The notes beneath the pieces are model-generated. The model saw only the letters and a list, made by a program, of their open reading frames with translations, ran no database searches and had not been told where the DNA came from. A program made the position numbers and the translations under genes. From NCBI GenBank assembly GCA_016165875.1, contig JABBOT010000031.1, forward strand, positions 3,169,913 through 3,233,912: a DNA stretch of 64,000 nucleotides, read 5' to 3'. The first letter of the stretch is position 1; every line of letters begins with the position of its first letter. Positions 11,501 through 23,999 of this stretch are shown piece after piece. This stretch comes from Acanthopleura granulata. Taxonomy: Eukaryota > Mollusca > Polyplacophora > Chitonida > Chitonidae.

Positions 11501-14500
11501 ACATGTAAAGATGTGCATATACTTGTTTGTAGTTTAGGCTGTATCCAGTTGTGTTTGATTCCTAGCTGCCAACTGGCATGAAAGGTTGAATTCCTTGTGG
11601 GCATGCATATATGAAATTTGGCAGACAATGGGTGGGTCTGTACCTGCACTTATATATGTATATACATACCGAACATATCAAGACAAATCCCTCATTAAAT
11701 CATTTTTTGTCATGTCTTGTTGCCTTGACAGTCAGTGACAAGTGCTAATATATTCAAATAATTTTAAAATAGATATTTAACAAAAGGTAATTTAAAACAG
11801 AAGCCTTTATTTCCCTCCATTGGGCACTCTAGTATTGACCCACATTTTGGGGGATTTTTTGCAAGAGTGATGTAAATCAATCATTCAAAGTTTATCGATA
11901 AATCATCATAAACCTTTGGTTGTTCAATGGTGTAATCTGTAATGATTTCAAGGCAAAAAGGTAGTTGAAAGATAGACTGGGTGCATGCTCTTGTTTACAG
12001 CGGTTGAACTACTTTTCAGATATTCATTGTGAGAGGCGGATTCTTCATGCAAGCAGCCTCAGCTTAGGAAACTCCCTGTTTAGTGTAAACCTAGAACAAC
12101 TGAAGGGCTAGCGTTAAGAGTGTACTTGTGTTAACGCCACGAAGTAAGATGCAGTTGCATAACGCCTGTTACATATTTGATATTTAATTAAATTAACATG
12201 AGTAAGTTTACCTGTAAACTAATTAAGACCATATCTTCCTTTGGACATCAGGAAGATTTTTGCTGTACCACATTCCTACGGTGACACAGAAACCAACCAC
12301 TTATATGTAGAAACATTTTTTGTTGTTATGCAATTCACCTATAAAGGCTGTATACCTGAATTTTCGAAGGTAAACTCGTCCCCTGGATAAAAGTTTTCAT
12401 GACTTACTCCAGGATAGAGGCGTAATCAATATGTTACATCTTAATTGCTTTATTAAACACAGGCATGTGTTTTGGGTACATTTCAAGCTCTTATGATGAT
12501 CTACTCACTGCCACCGATTTAATGACCCTGTACGAAGATCAGACATACATGGAAATTTCACAACGAGGCTCGTGAAATATGCGGTGTGTATAACTACAAA
12601 TACAGAAGTTCAAGTGAATCAAAGTACGGTGGAAATTTCCATCCATAAGATCCCTAAGTCGACATATATACGGAAGCAGAAGGTAGGTAACGGTCATCAT
12701 GACGAAGGAGCGTTGTTCATGTTAGGTTATTATCGGAACAAATTTTATACCACCACGAAAATAGCTTTACTAGTATGCAGTGGAAGAACAACATCGCTCA
12801 TGGTAATTTGAACCTTTTGTAAAGAAAAACTAGGAAATTTTCAACACAGAATTCTTTTTGATATGTGTACATTAAATAACATGGAATGTTGTATATGGGA
12901 AAACCTAGAATTATAGTCTTTTAGTCAGACATTTTAAAAAATAAGTACACATTCTTGGTTTTATTCTCAGGCCAATCATCAGCGCTCTCTGTTGTCACCT
13001 GAGGAGAGTATTGAATATGTAAACAGAGACAGTTTACATTGCTACACATATAGATTACAGTACATTTAAGCATTTCTTCCTCTGGTCTTGGTAGCAATAT
13101 CTTATGAACTACCCGGTTTGGACTGTGTTTGTGGCTTAGTAGCAACTAAAAGACTACTCATATTTTACAAGTATGACATTTGCCCTGATCCTACTCTCAT
13201 GTCGCAAACGGAAATGTTCATCATGCTGTTACTTTCCAAAAATGGGTGATTTACTTTGGCTTCCTGCAGCCAAAATTGACAATCTCCATTACGACAACAC
13301 TATTGAGTAGGGCATAAGAGTAGACATAAATAATTAAGGAATTAAATTATTAAAATTATAATTAATGTGTAACTCAGGTTTTGATTTATAAAAGTAACAT
13401 GCTTCAGGCAGAACTATATTAACAAATAAAATGCTTTATATTTTTTCAGATGTCTCGGCATATATTTCAGGACAGTGGTGAATATGATTTAGGGAGGCCA
13501 CAGGAAGTGTGTACAGATCCGTCTACATAAGTGCCAACTTTATGAGGCTAATGCGCAAACAATGACAATGTGGAAGTTAACGTTGATGGAAGACGTTTGT
13601 GTGCTACACATTACCTTCCTGTCAGAGGTAGTGCATGTGGCCATTGCCTCCCACTACATCCCATGTGGGTGTGATCTGACCGAGGAAGAGTGAACTTTAC
13701 ACGAATTAAGACAGAGACGATTACAAAGATTCTCTCTCTCACAGATGATTTAAATACATGTACATTTGTCCACTGCAAAAGTGTGCTGAACTGCTAAAGA
13801 CTATACAGTAACACCCACAGACTTCTTGGATACCAGTGTGTGAGTTGTAAAAATTGGTGGATCTCATTTTTTGAAAGGTGGTATACACCAATTGTTTTTT
13901 GTTTGTTTTTTTTAATGCCGATCCATGAGTGAGATTCTCTGAAATTTGCTCGAGAGGAACTTGTTTTAGAGTCATGTATCCTTTCCTTTTAACTAAAATT
14001 TATACTCGAAGGTACATAAAGGTACATCATACTAATTTAGCTAAGAACAAGCTGCTGAATACTCTGCTAATGGCTCTGGCGTTTTTTGAATTATAAAAAC
14101 AGTTTTTTTTATACAGTTTTTGTACGATATAAAACGCCAGCGTATAGGAGTGTAAAGATCAGTGCGTTACGTGCCACTGACCAAGGGGTCATTTCGGTAG
14201 CATGTTCGACTGACTTTACACATGTCTCAATATAGGAGATAAGATAAAGGAAACATACTGTAGTCGCATACTGTAAAATCGCATTGAAATAACCATTTTT
14301 CGGATAGATATGTCAAATTGTTTCGGAAGTATTACGATAAATCAAACGTTTCTACCCACACTTCAAACTGAGAGTATCTTTTCATTATGACAAACGGCTA
14401 CACAAAACTCCGCTACCTGTAGGCCTTATAGCTTACACCACGTCTTAATTTCCACCGACACAACCCGATTTATATACACAATATATTTCGAGACAAATGA

Positions 14501-16487
14501 TTTCAGTCTCAGGGTAAATTCCTCTCCACATTTCCGCAAATAGCAGAGAACCTTTCAGTGGCCGTTGACCTCCAAAGACTGATATAAAATTGGCAGGATT
14601 TTTACTTAAACTTGGTTTCAAAATTCGCTACAGATTTTCTAAAGATCCAACCGCATTTCTGCTAAGCTGCTTAATAGCCTTGACGAGTAGCGACTTGTTC
14701 ACGACGACCACTACGTCCCCCAGGACGTTAGCTAGAACTTACGTACTGGATAATGATGTTTGAGTTGTCAGGTTAGAGCACCCTCGGTACATGCTCATAC
14801 ATATTTACGAATTACAAATGGCTCCCTCAGCCAGATGTAGCCCAAGTCGCCATCTAATAAATGGAGTGCTCCACCTCATCCTGGGATTGGAAGAGTTAAG
14901 TAACACTCACAGAATGGAAGGGAGCAAAAGCTGCCACGATCTACCGCGAAATTCCAAGAGATCTTCATACTACAGGATTTGATCGGTTTAAACTCAGCAC
15001 GAAGGCTAAGCAGAACAAGAAACCGTTTGCTTGACTGGATTGTAGTAGTCCATGGGGTGTGCTATTCTGTTCTCGTAAAAGAGGCCAGCAGTGAACTGAC
15101 AGAAAGTGCCTCATTCCTGAGGGATGACGATATGGTTTCAAGCCGCCTGATTCTGCTCCAGTTATACCGTAAGTTTCCATCCCATGTTTGACAGACGAGA
15201 CATTAACAAAAACGGGAGGTTTATTTATCATCTGCAGGCGCATGGTCCAAGTACTTCATGTAAAAGTCAATGTTTCCCTGATTAATTCCAGCTAGCAGGC
15301 CTGTGCCTTATTCTATGAAGTTTGTCAATTTCTGATCCAACTTTCTGAAAAAGTTGGATGTGTTCTGTACTTTTTACCTGTAAGATGTTTTTGGCATCTT
15401 TATTATTATCAGGTCGAGTGCAATTTCCAAGACCTTAGAGTCATGATTTGATACTTAATCCTAGGCCCATATGGTTTCGCCTAGTTGGCGAAATTATGTA
15501 ACTGGCGGCAGGTTATTTTCACGCGCGCATTCCCGTGATTCCGACAGGACCATTGACCAGAGTCGGCTCAGATGGCATCGGTTGGACAGGCGACTGAGCT
15601 CCTGTCTACAGGCATTGGGATGTGTTTTCAAGTCAATGAACGCCGTCTAAGTAAACAATGTATACTTATCATTTGCGACACGCGAAGTTCTTGGAATGGC
15701 CGTCGAAGGGTCAATAGATTTCGCATCGTCGGGGTTTACCAGTGACTGTTGCACGGTATAACTATCGTCTGTGAACCGATAGTGAAACACCTCCATTGGT
15801 AAACATTGGGAAATGTTTCTTGCAAATTACTTCAGGCTTATACAGGTGGAGTAGTATAATTTTTCAAGGCTATTCTGTTAACGATCTCCATGGTAAATGT
15901 TGTGCACCTTGATCACTGAGTAGGCGCACACTGACAGCGACATCTCACAACGGAGACTGAGAGTTCAAATTCACATCACACTAGAAAAAAGTATTACAAG
16001 TACAAGCCTTCAACATTATTTCACATGTAGCTTAATATCAAAAGATTAGGCGTTTATTTAAAAATAAGTGAAGGCACGTGTCTGTTACGAATGGCCTAGA
16101 GCTAACATACCACCCCAATGCACAGGTTGGTGTCTTCGTAATAAAACGTAAATACTGCCAGTTGAGAATTCATTCCCTTTCAGTGTACAACTGTTACAAC
16201 GGACTAATACATTTTTTCCAGTGTCCGAATCATTTTAGGAGAATCTTAAGATGAGAAAGCAGGATCCATGGTTTAACATAAAGTACAGATTCAATAGTAA
16301 CATGTATTTTTAATTCCTTGGGCACATTCATGTGGTAGTTATATAATGTAATCGGATTCACTAACTACAGAAGCCAAAATCAGTTAACATTTATGTAGAG
16401 CTTATAATGACATTCATCCCTTTTAGATACGCACATTTCGAGCTTAACACTTTGGCGGCATCCTGGCTTTGACGATGCAGTTCTACT

Positions 16488-16488
<1 letters not shown>

Positions 16489-16528
<40 letters not shown>
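16489..16528 (+). repeat. (TA)n(TG)n microsatellite
   Basis: About six TA units are followed by about fourteen TG units. The tract is present only in array copy 3. Confidence 0.95.
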
Positions 16529-16531
<3 letters not shown>

Positions 16532-16984
16532 GAAAGGATTTGTGTTTTGCTCCTCATTGAGTATTACAGTTTTTGCCCCTGACATGCACTGCGCGAACGT
16601 CTTTCATGCCTGGTCAAAATTGAATTCGAACTTGAATTTCGACTGAAATCATGGTGATATCTTTTGATTCTTTCCTGCCTCTCAAATCAATGCAACCTCA
16701 TCGACGATCCTTCTGCTTTACAAGATAGAACTTTCCACAATAAGGGTCTTATAAAATACAACACTGCCATATGCAATAAACTCATTCCAAACGATTTACA
16801 CTGCAACCTTTCGCTTTTAGTACTAATCGCTTCTGTGGCGTTCTCATCTCTATAGGTCCTCCACACAAATAGGTATTGTGAAAACATTAAGTGTTCTCGA
16901 CATTGGCAAGATGCTTTGCAAGAAGCAATGGAGATTTTGCTACGGAACATGTTTTCCAGAACTACTCTGTAAAAGAACTTTGTA

Positions 16985-17165
16985 AAACTGGCACATCCAC
17001 AATGCATGTGTATCTGTGGTACACAAATTGTGTATCACTAACACACTCGTCATAGTGGATGCATTAAACAAACTACACAAACTGGGTACTGTTGGTACAC
17101 AAAAAAATAATGTGGATGTGCATTATTTGACACAAAAATGTGTACCGCTGGTACACCGCAGTTTT
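16985..17165. mobile_element. Small fold-back element with GGTACACA motifs
   Basis: The motif 'tggtacacaaa' occurs in both orientations, including the near-palindrome 'ggtacacaaattgtgtatc' and, toward the right end, 'aaaatgtgtaccgctggtacacc'. 'cacatccac' on the left is mirrored by 'gtggatgtg' on the right. It is present only in array copy 3, which supports a mobile insertion. Confidence 0.55.
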
Positions 17166-17675
17166 TAGAGAGCACTCTGTAAAGATAGACTGTAATTTAG
17201 ATCAGTGTCGAGGTCTTCATTGTCATCTACCTTTGGTGATGTTGAGTTACATCGGCACTTTACATGATCAGCATGGCTTAGACACCTGCAATTTTGTTTC
17301 ATGGCAAGGAACATGATCGCCTTGCTTTTTGACATCTAAATATTCAGTCGGTAAGGTAATGAGTTCACAGATCTTGTGAAGCGTCCGGTCAATATTGTAA
17401 AGTGGATTAGAAATGGCGTAGACGATAGTTCCCTAAATGTATTTCTTAAACTTCAAAATCCGCATAGAATTATCGATTTGCAAAACTGATACATTAAAAA
17501 AAACTGCCGTCCTAAAATTTAAAATAATGGATGGTCTTTGTGTTTTCCTTCAGGCGAACACAAAAAATATTGACAAGCCTAATTTGTTCTGAAATTTTAT
17601 TTTTATCAACAGAACATGTCGTGTGTATTGAATGCTGATTTCTGTATTTTTTTAAATAAAGAGTGCAAAAATTTT

Positions 17676-18512
17676 AAAACATTGTATTATAATTTTGGTT
17701 TTTGTGCTAACCGAGTCAGTGTCTGACGTATATTTTCCATCTGTGTACGTTGCAGCCTGCAGTGGACTTCAGTCGCGTGTTCCCGAAGCTTCTGCGTTCA
17801 TGAGTTTCGTGTCATTGTACACATATTCTTGAAAGATGTATCTGTGTTGTAAAGAAGTTTACAATCAAACTATCCAGCATTTCCTTTACTTTAGAGTATA
17901 AATATGAGAGACGAACTTGTAAAGCTCTCAGTCACTCTGGTTATGTCCACTACAAAGCATATTTACCTCCCGTTCACTTGGAAGGACTTTGTTGGGAGGC
18001 TTTCACGCCAATTTGTCAATTGTCAAATTGTCATATGTCAATTTGTGCTCTATTTTTCTGTACGTAGCACTTCGTGAGCGTGTGTTTTGCAAATTTCTAT
18101 TTTTCTGAGACGTTATTTTGGAGCTTGCATCGCTCATTGTCTTTTGTGGAATTACGTACATTTAATCCCAGTTTATCTTGAAAGTGGCATCATGTATATT
18201 TCTGATTACTGAAACACACATCGCCAGCTCGGCATCTTGGACATTATTGACAGCCCGTCTGCCCTGGAATGCACCTTGCCCAGGAGTTGGATATATAACA
18301 TCGTTGGCGTGCCGGATTTGGACGCCATCATCAGTAAGAAACTATATACTTTGTAAATATCTGTATTGTTTGGTATGTTGTTGTCAGTTGTGCTATTTGT
18401 CTATTTTGTTGAAATATATGCTGTGACCATATTCAGGCGTCTTCGTGTTTCTTTGTTTGACCTTCTCAAAGGCCTGTTGGTGTCAGAGAGTTGAACAAGC
18501 CATTTGTTTATC
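17676..18512 (+). mobile_element. LTR-like dispersed repeat, copy 1 (solo-LTR candidate)
   Basis: It is homologous over its length to 46874-48130, apart from a SINE in that copy and about 110 bp missing here. Copies 2 and 4 of the tandem array have empty sites at the same point (near 8885 and 23975), so it is an insertion. A conserved TATAAATA lies about 220 bp in, as in an LTR U3 region. No gag, pol, primer-binding site or partner LTR was seen, and no clear TG/CA ends or target duplication could be fixed. Confidence 0.7.
17897..17904 (+). promoter_or_regulatory. TATA box of the LTR-like repeat, copy 1
   Basis: The octamer TATAAATA is followed by 'tgag' and sits in the same relative place in the copy at 47115. 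Its conservation between diverged copies suggests a promoter carried by the element. No transcript evidence is available. Confidence 0.45.
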
Positions 18513-20995
18513 TTGTTTCCTCTCCGATAGTGGTACACTTACAAGAGAAAAGATGGATCCCCTGGGCTCTAAGAGACGAAATGATGGGCCATGATGTTAA
18601 CTGCTGCGTTGGTTTATTTTCAATGGCATACATATCTGGTGTATACAGAGTTAATTTTGTTAGTGGACACCTTTGCTATAGCTAGGGTCGATTTAATGCA
18701 TTCTTTCGTTTTCTTTCATTTGTTGAACTCATTCCAAGCTGGTTTTAGTAGACCTGTTTTCAGTGAACCAAAGATGGGGATAGTAAAACTTGATCATCCA
18801 AGAGCAGCGGATGTGGACTGAATTTAATTTCCGGTGGCAACAAAGGTGCAGATTTTTTTTCTGCAATTTCCCTATTTATGAAAAAATAGGGCAATTTATT
18901 AAAATGCGACTATAATAAAGAAACTAGCCTATACAAAGAAAAAAAAGCAGATCTATTGCGGGGAAACTCTGGTGATGCGTCAAATTTAGAATGAGTTCAA
19001 AGTGGACCTGTGCGGTTACATGTCTTCTGTTATTAGTGCAGTTTGCCGTTGTCTCGCTGATGAGCAGGTAACTGCTGACTGCAGAAGATGTCGATAGAAG
19101 TAGCTCGCTTATCACCCGGCCTATAAGGCGCAAGTTAGGTACTGAAGTTTGTCGTTACAGTGCCTGCAAATTAACCCTACATATTGTCCTTATTAAATTT
19201 CACAAAGAACAGCCACTTTCCTTGTTGGTAACACGATCTCACCATATTAATACTACTGAAGTTTTGTTATTTTCCGGATCGATATATACTGCTCATCAAT
19301 CGTTATTTATCTCTTATAACTACGTCGTGTATTTCAATCTTTCCCGGACTCCATTCTCATGTCTCGTCAGCTGTGCCTCATGCGACTGATGTTAACTAAT
19401 TAGTCCAGGATTTACGAGCATCTTTTAATACTACCATGTGATATATGCAACTCCACTCGAGCATTGGGCAATCTCTTTGTCCGTGACCCTCAGATATCTG
19501 TCTTTGTCTCTTGCAAAGTTATCCAGTACCCAGCCCGAAGTGGCTGTCAACCATAACCGCAATTTGAGACTCTCAGAGAGGCGATGATCGGATTTTCCAG
19601 ACAGAAGGGTACTGTATTAGATGACGAATGTAACGTCAGAGAGAAACGCTTTGACGGTTCCTTCAATGCCCATGAGACGTGTGGGGGAGGTACAGGTCAT
19701 GCTATGCAGCCGTAGCACATTTTACGTACATACTTCCATAAAGGAATGACTATATACTCGGATAAATTAAAACGCTTACCACCTTGGTATGAGTGAAGTC
19801 CTCGCCAATATCATGGACTTTAACGTTATGAATTTGAAAAGTATATTGTACCTGCATTTTTCTTGACAATGTATTTTGAAGATTTTATCTCCATATTAAA
19901 AGATGAACTGTCATTTTAGTGGCACTAAAATATATCGAATGACGGGATATTTAAGTACTATGTCACAGCGTTCTTTTTGCTAAAATACTGACATTATTTC
20001 CCGGAAACCTCATTTAAATAGCATGTCAGTTACGCGGCTGTACATCATTGTGTTCGCACACTGCCGACTGAGATCTGCTCCTTTAAATTGTCACCTATGT
20101 CGTGCTTTGTAAACTTGCTCATACTACTATGAATATATCCTTCAGTCCGCGACACGTACACCAACACAAAGTCCACACGCTGGCATGGGGGACAGGTAAT
20201 ATCACAAGGGAAATGCATGTACAATACATTTTGATATTTATAATGTCAAGGTGCATGAGCTTGCAGATGGCTTCATTACTTCGACCGACATGATAATTAT
20301 TCAAAATAAGTGACATGCTGAATTACGATCGCAGTTCAGTGTGTGTTGAAGGAGATCTACACCTTAAGTTACCTCAATAGTGATCACCTGGACTACAGGT
20401 AGTAAATCATGTTTAGTGTGATCAGAGTGTATAATGTCAAGAATTTAAATTTATTACATGTTGTGTGGTTTCTGAGTTCGATGCTGGGAAATTACGTCAT
20501 AAAATGAATATAGCGAACTGGCTGAAGGATTACAGCATAAAGTTGATCCACGTGGAGTGTTGCTGTTGTAAACCAAAACACTCTCCATAGCAATTATCCA
20601 ACGCGTCACGTTACGACGTCACCTGAGGAAAGGGGATCTATGTGCCGAAAAGAAGCTAAAGTGGGAAAAAAGAATTCCAATTAGGTTTACTCTCTAACAA
20701 TACGGAAATGCAACATATCGCAGTGCAAAGCTGTTTGAGGTAGGTGTAGCGGTTATAGCAGTCGTAGGTGTCCCAGGCAAAAGATCATTTCGGTAACGTG
20801 TTTGACTGATTTCACGCATTTCTCAACTTACGCGACTAGACAAAGCAAACAGAGTGTGTACGCATAGAAATTGCATAGAGAGATTCATTCCTGCTTTCGA
20901 TAGACACCCCGAATGTCTTGAAGAGAATTTGGTTTGGTTTCCAAATCCATTCCCTTTCTGCTAAAGATCCAATTCTATTTGTGCTAAGCTGCGTT

Positions 20996-23985
20996 ATAGT
21001 CTTGAGGACTAACGACTTGTTCACGATGGTCCATTACGTGACACTGGATGTTTACTGGCACTAGTCAGAGTATGTGCTCATACATATTTACGCCATGCAA
21101 ATGGCCTCCCCTGTCACATGTAGAAAAAATCGCCATCTATTAAGCGGAGAGCTCTCCTCAGCTTAGGGACGGAATGGTTAAGTAACACTCACAGAATTGA
21201 GAGGAAACAAAAGCGGCCACGATATCCCGCGAGATTCCAGGACATCCTCACACTAGGTTTTGATTGGTTTGAACTTCACACGAAGTCTAAGCAGAACAAC
21301 GACCCGTTTGTTTGATTAGATTATAGCAGTCCACGGGGTGTGCTATTCGGTTCTCGTGAACGACGCCAGCAGTGAACTGGCAGAAAGTGTCTGAGTCCTT
21401 TGGGAGGAGGATATGGCTTCAAGCCGCCTGATCCTGCTCCAGTTATAAAGTATGTCCGCATCCCATGTTAGACAGACGAGACATTAACAAATACAGCGGG
21501 CTTATATCTCAGTTGTAGGCGTACTTCATGTAAAAGTTGATGCTTTCCTGTTTAGTAGCAGCTCACAGGACTGTGCCTTATTGCGTGATTTTTTTTAAAT
21601 TTTGATCCCCATTTAAATAAGAAATAAATTGCATGTGCCCTGTACTTTTTAACCAATAGAATGTGTAGGGCATCTTTATTATTATCAGGCTTTCCCAAGA
21701 CCATGGAAACATGATTTAATGTGCAATCCTAGACACTTATGGTTTGATTAATTTGAGGATTTATGTAACTGTTGGTAGGTTACTTTCACATGCGCATTCA
21801 CGTTGCCAGTTTGGTAAATATATCGACCTTGTCATCGACTAAGAGACATTTCATATAAACACAATGACGAACTGGTAACAGCGTTTGTGTGGGTTTATCC
21901 AGATGATCAGAAAGCAGAAGACCTATGCTATGGTGAGCTCACTTCACCCTGAACATGGACGCAATTTAACAGACATGATAAGTCACAGACGATGTGCTTC
22001 ACGTATTACAACAGCTATGTTTGAGGAGGACCGCCCTGTATAAACACCCGTGTGTGATATGGATGATTCGACACGACGATTGACCAGAGTCGGTACAAAT
22101 GGGATCGACTAGGCAGGCTACTGAGCCCCTGTATACAGGAACGGAGATATGTTTTACATCTAACTAAACATTGAAAAATTATCCTTTGCGACACGCGAAG
22201 CGCATGAAACTGTGCCAGTGAATGTTGCACTGTATAAATATCGTTCAGGTAGTGAAACATACCCATTGGTAAACAATCGGAAATGATGGTTGCAAATTAC
22301 TTTTAGGCTTCCTGGTTTCGGCTAGTGGATCTTCAAGGCTATTCCGCTGATGATTCTCGTGGTAATGGGAATATGTGGAGCATAGCTGATGTTGACGATT
22401 TAGTAGGCACATGTGGACAGAGATATCGCACAAGGGAAATGGGACATCAAATGCAGACTGCACTATTATCAGCATTAGAAATATAAGTTTCTGACTTTGT
22501 TTCACATGTAAGTAAATATCATCAGATTATAAATCGTTCAATAAAATATAAGTAGGTAATTACTTAAGTATGTAAGTAAGTGAGTATAAGACACGTGTGC
22601 ATTACGGATGGCATAGTGATAACGCACCATCCCTACACAAGACTTGCTGTCTTCGTAATAAAGTTTTAACGCTACAAATTCAGAATTAATTCGTTTTCAA
22701 CGTAAAACTGTTACAATAGACAAATACATTTGTCAGATATTGAGACCATTTTAAGACAAGCTTAATGTGTGAAATGGACAGTGCATGGTTTACCACATAG
22801 AACAGTTTAAAACTAAATATTATAACAACTGTTTTTAATTACCTGCGAATATTCAAATGGCGGTCATCCACATATAATCGCATTCGTTATCTCCGGAATC
22901 CAAAATCAGAAACGATGACACAGAGCCTATGATGACAATAAACTCTTCGATACGCAGATTTCGGTTGAATTGACAGCACACAGACCTTGCGGAAGCAATT
23001 TTGCATGTAAACGAAGTGAAAGGAAGTGTTATTCGGTTCTCGTTAAAGATTACAGTTTAAAAGAAGTTTTGGGAGGAAACGGAGAATGTAGAAAATCTTT
23101 CACCCTACAGACTAACATTAAACCCACACCTTCCATAGCCAAAGCAGAATCAAAATTTGAATTCCGATTGAAATCATGGTGATATCTTTTGATAGCATTC
23201 TGCATTTCAGCTCAATAAAATCTCACCGACCATTCTTTGGCTTTAAAAGATAGAGATTTCCACAATAAAGGCTTAATAAAATACCTGCTATATGAAGCTC
23301 ACTCCAAACGTTTTACACCGCATTTTTTATGTGGTTTGCTCATCATTTTATATTTTCAGCACAAAACAGAACAGGTAGATAGAATGTAATCCAGATCAGG
23401 ATCATTGTCTACACGGACACCTTTCTTTGGTGACATGCTGTGAGAACAGCACTCTACACTACCACCATGGCTGACTCTTGCACTTTTGATATTGACAAGG
23501 AGCATATTCGCCTTGCTTTTTAGTATCAAAATATGCATTCGGCAAGGTAGTGACCTTAGAGATTTTTGAAGCCTTCGGTCAATATTGTAAAGTGGATTAT
23601 GCGCGGTGTGGACGATAGTTTCCTCAGTTTATTTCTTACATTTCATTTTTATGTAAAATTTGCTCATAAAATGCGGATACATATTGCAGCGTATGAATTT
23701 GATCGCATTATTACAAATTAACCATAGAAAATTCACTAGCTTTTAATTCATCTTAACGATAATGCTCTCCATTTATCAGTTTGCAAAACAGATACATTGC
23801 CAAAACAATTTCTGTCTTAAAGTCTAAAATGATTGATGATGGTTACGTTTTCTTGCAGGCGAACAGAGAAAATTATACACTGGTGTCGTTTGTTCTGAAA
23901 CCTCATTTTTGTCAGTAGAACAGGTCATGTGTATTAAATGCTAATTTCTGTATTCTTTTTGAATATAAGGAAAAGGGCCGAGTTT
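20996..23985 (+). repeat. Tandem array copy 4 (truncated right end)
   Basis: It repeats the unit from its start through the segment equivalent to 8665-8888 and 17460-17650. Similarity stops near 23985, just after 'tataaggaaaagg'; the remaining unit seen in copies 2 and 3 (8.9 kb and 18.59 kb onwards) is absent. The last landmarks are 23160-23320, 23500-23620 and 23755-23970. No gene was seen. Confidence 0.8.
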
Positions 23986-23999
23986 GGTTTTCTAGTCCT

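Larger units (their letters stand above)
4241..14660 (+). repeat. Tandem array copy 2 (longest, about 10.4 kb)
   Basis: The copy starts at the segment reading 'tagccttagcaagtaacgacttgt', equivalent to 14672 and 20997. It contains the landmarks at 4563-4910, 6020-6540, 8010-8150, 8665-8890, 8910-9640 and 10010-10320, in the same order and orientation as in copy 3. Its extra length comes from private insertions: about 1.4 kb between 6.6 and 8.0 kb, including a MITE, and several kb between 10.3 and 14.1 kb, including a fold-back element and two SINEs. Short ORFs inside it are not conserved between copies. No gene is called. Confidence 0.82.
14661..20995 (+). repeat. Tandem array copy 3 (about 6.3 kb)
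   Basis: This is the most complete copy without large insertions other than an LTR-like element (about 17.67-18.51 kb), a small fold-back element (16985-17165) and a TA/TG microsatellite. Similarity to copy 2 is strongest over 18590-19320 against 8925-9620, where long stretches match base for base. Stops and indels break every frame across the copies, so the conserved part does not look protein-coding. Confidence 0.82.
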
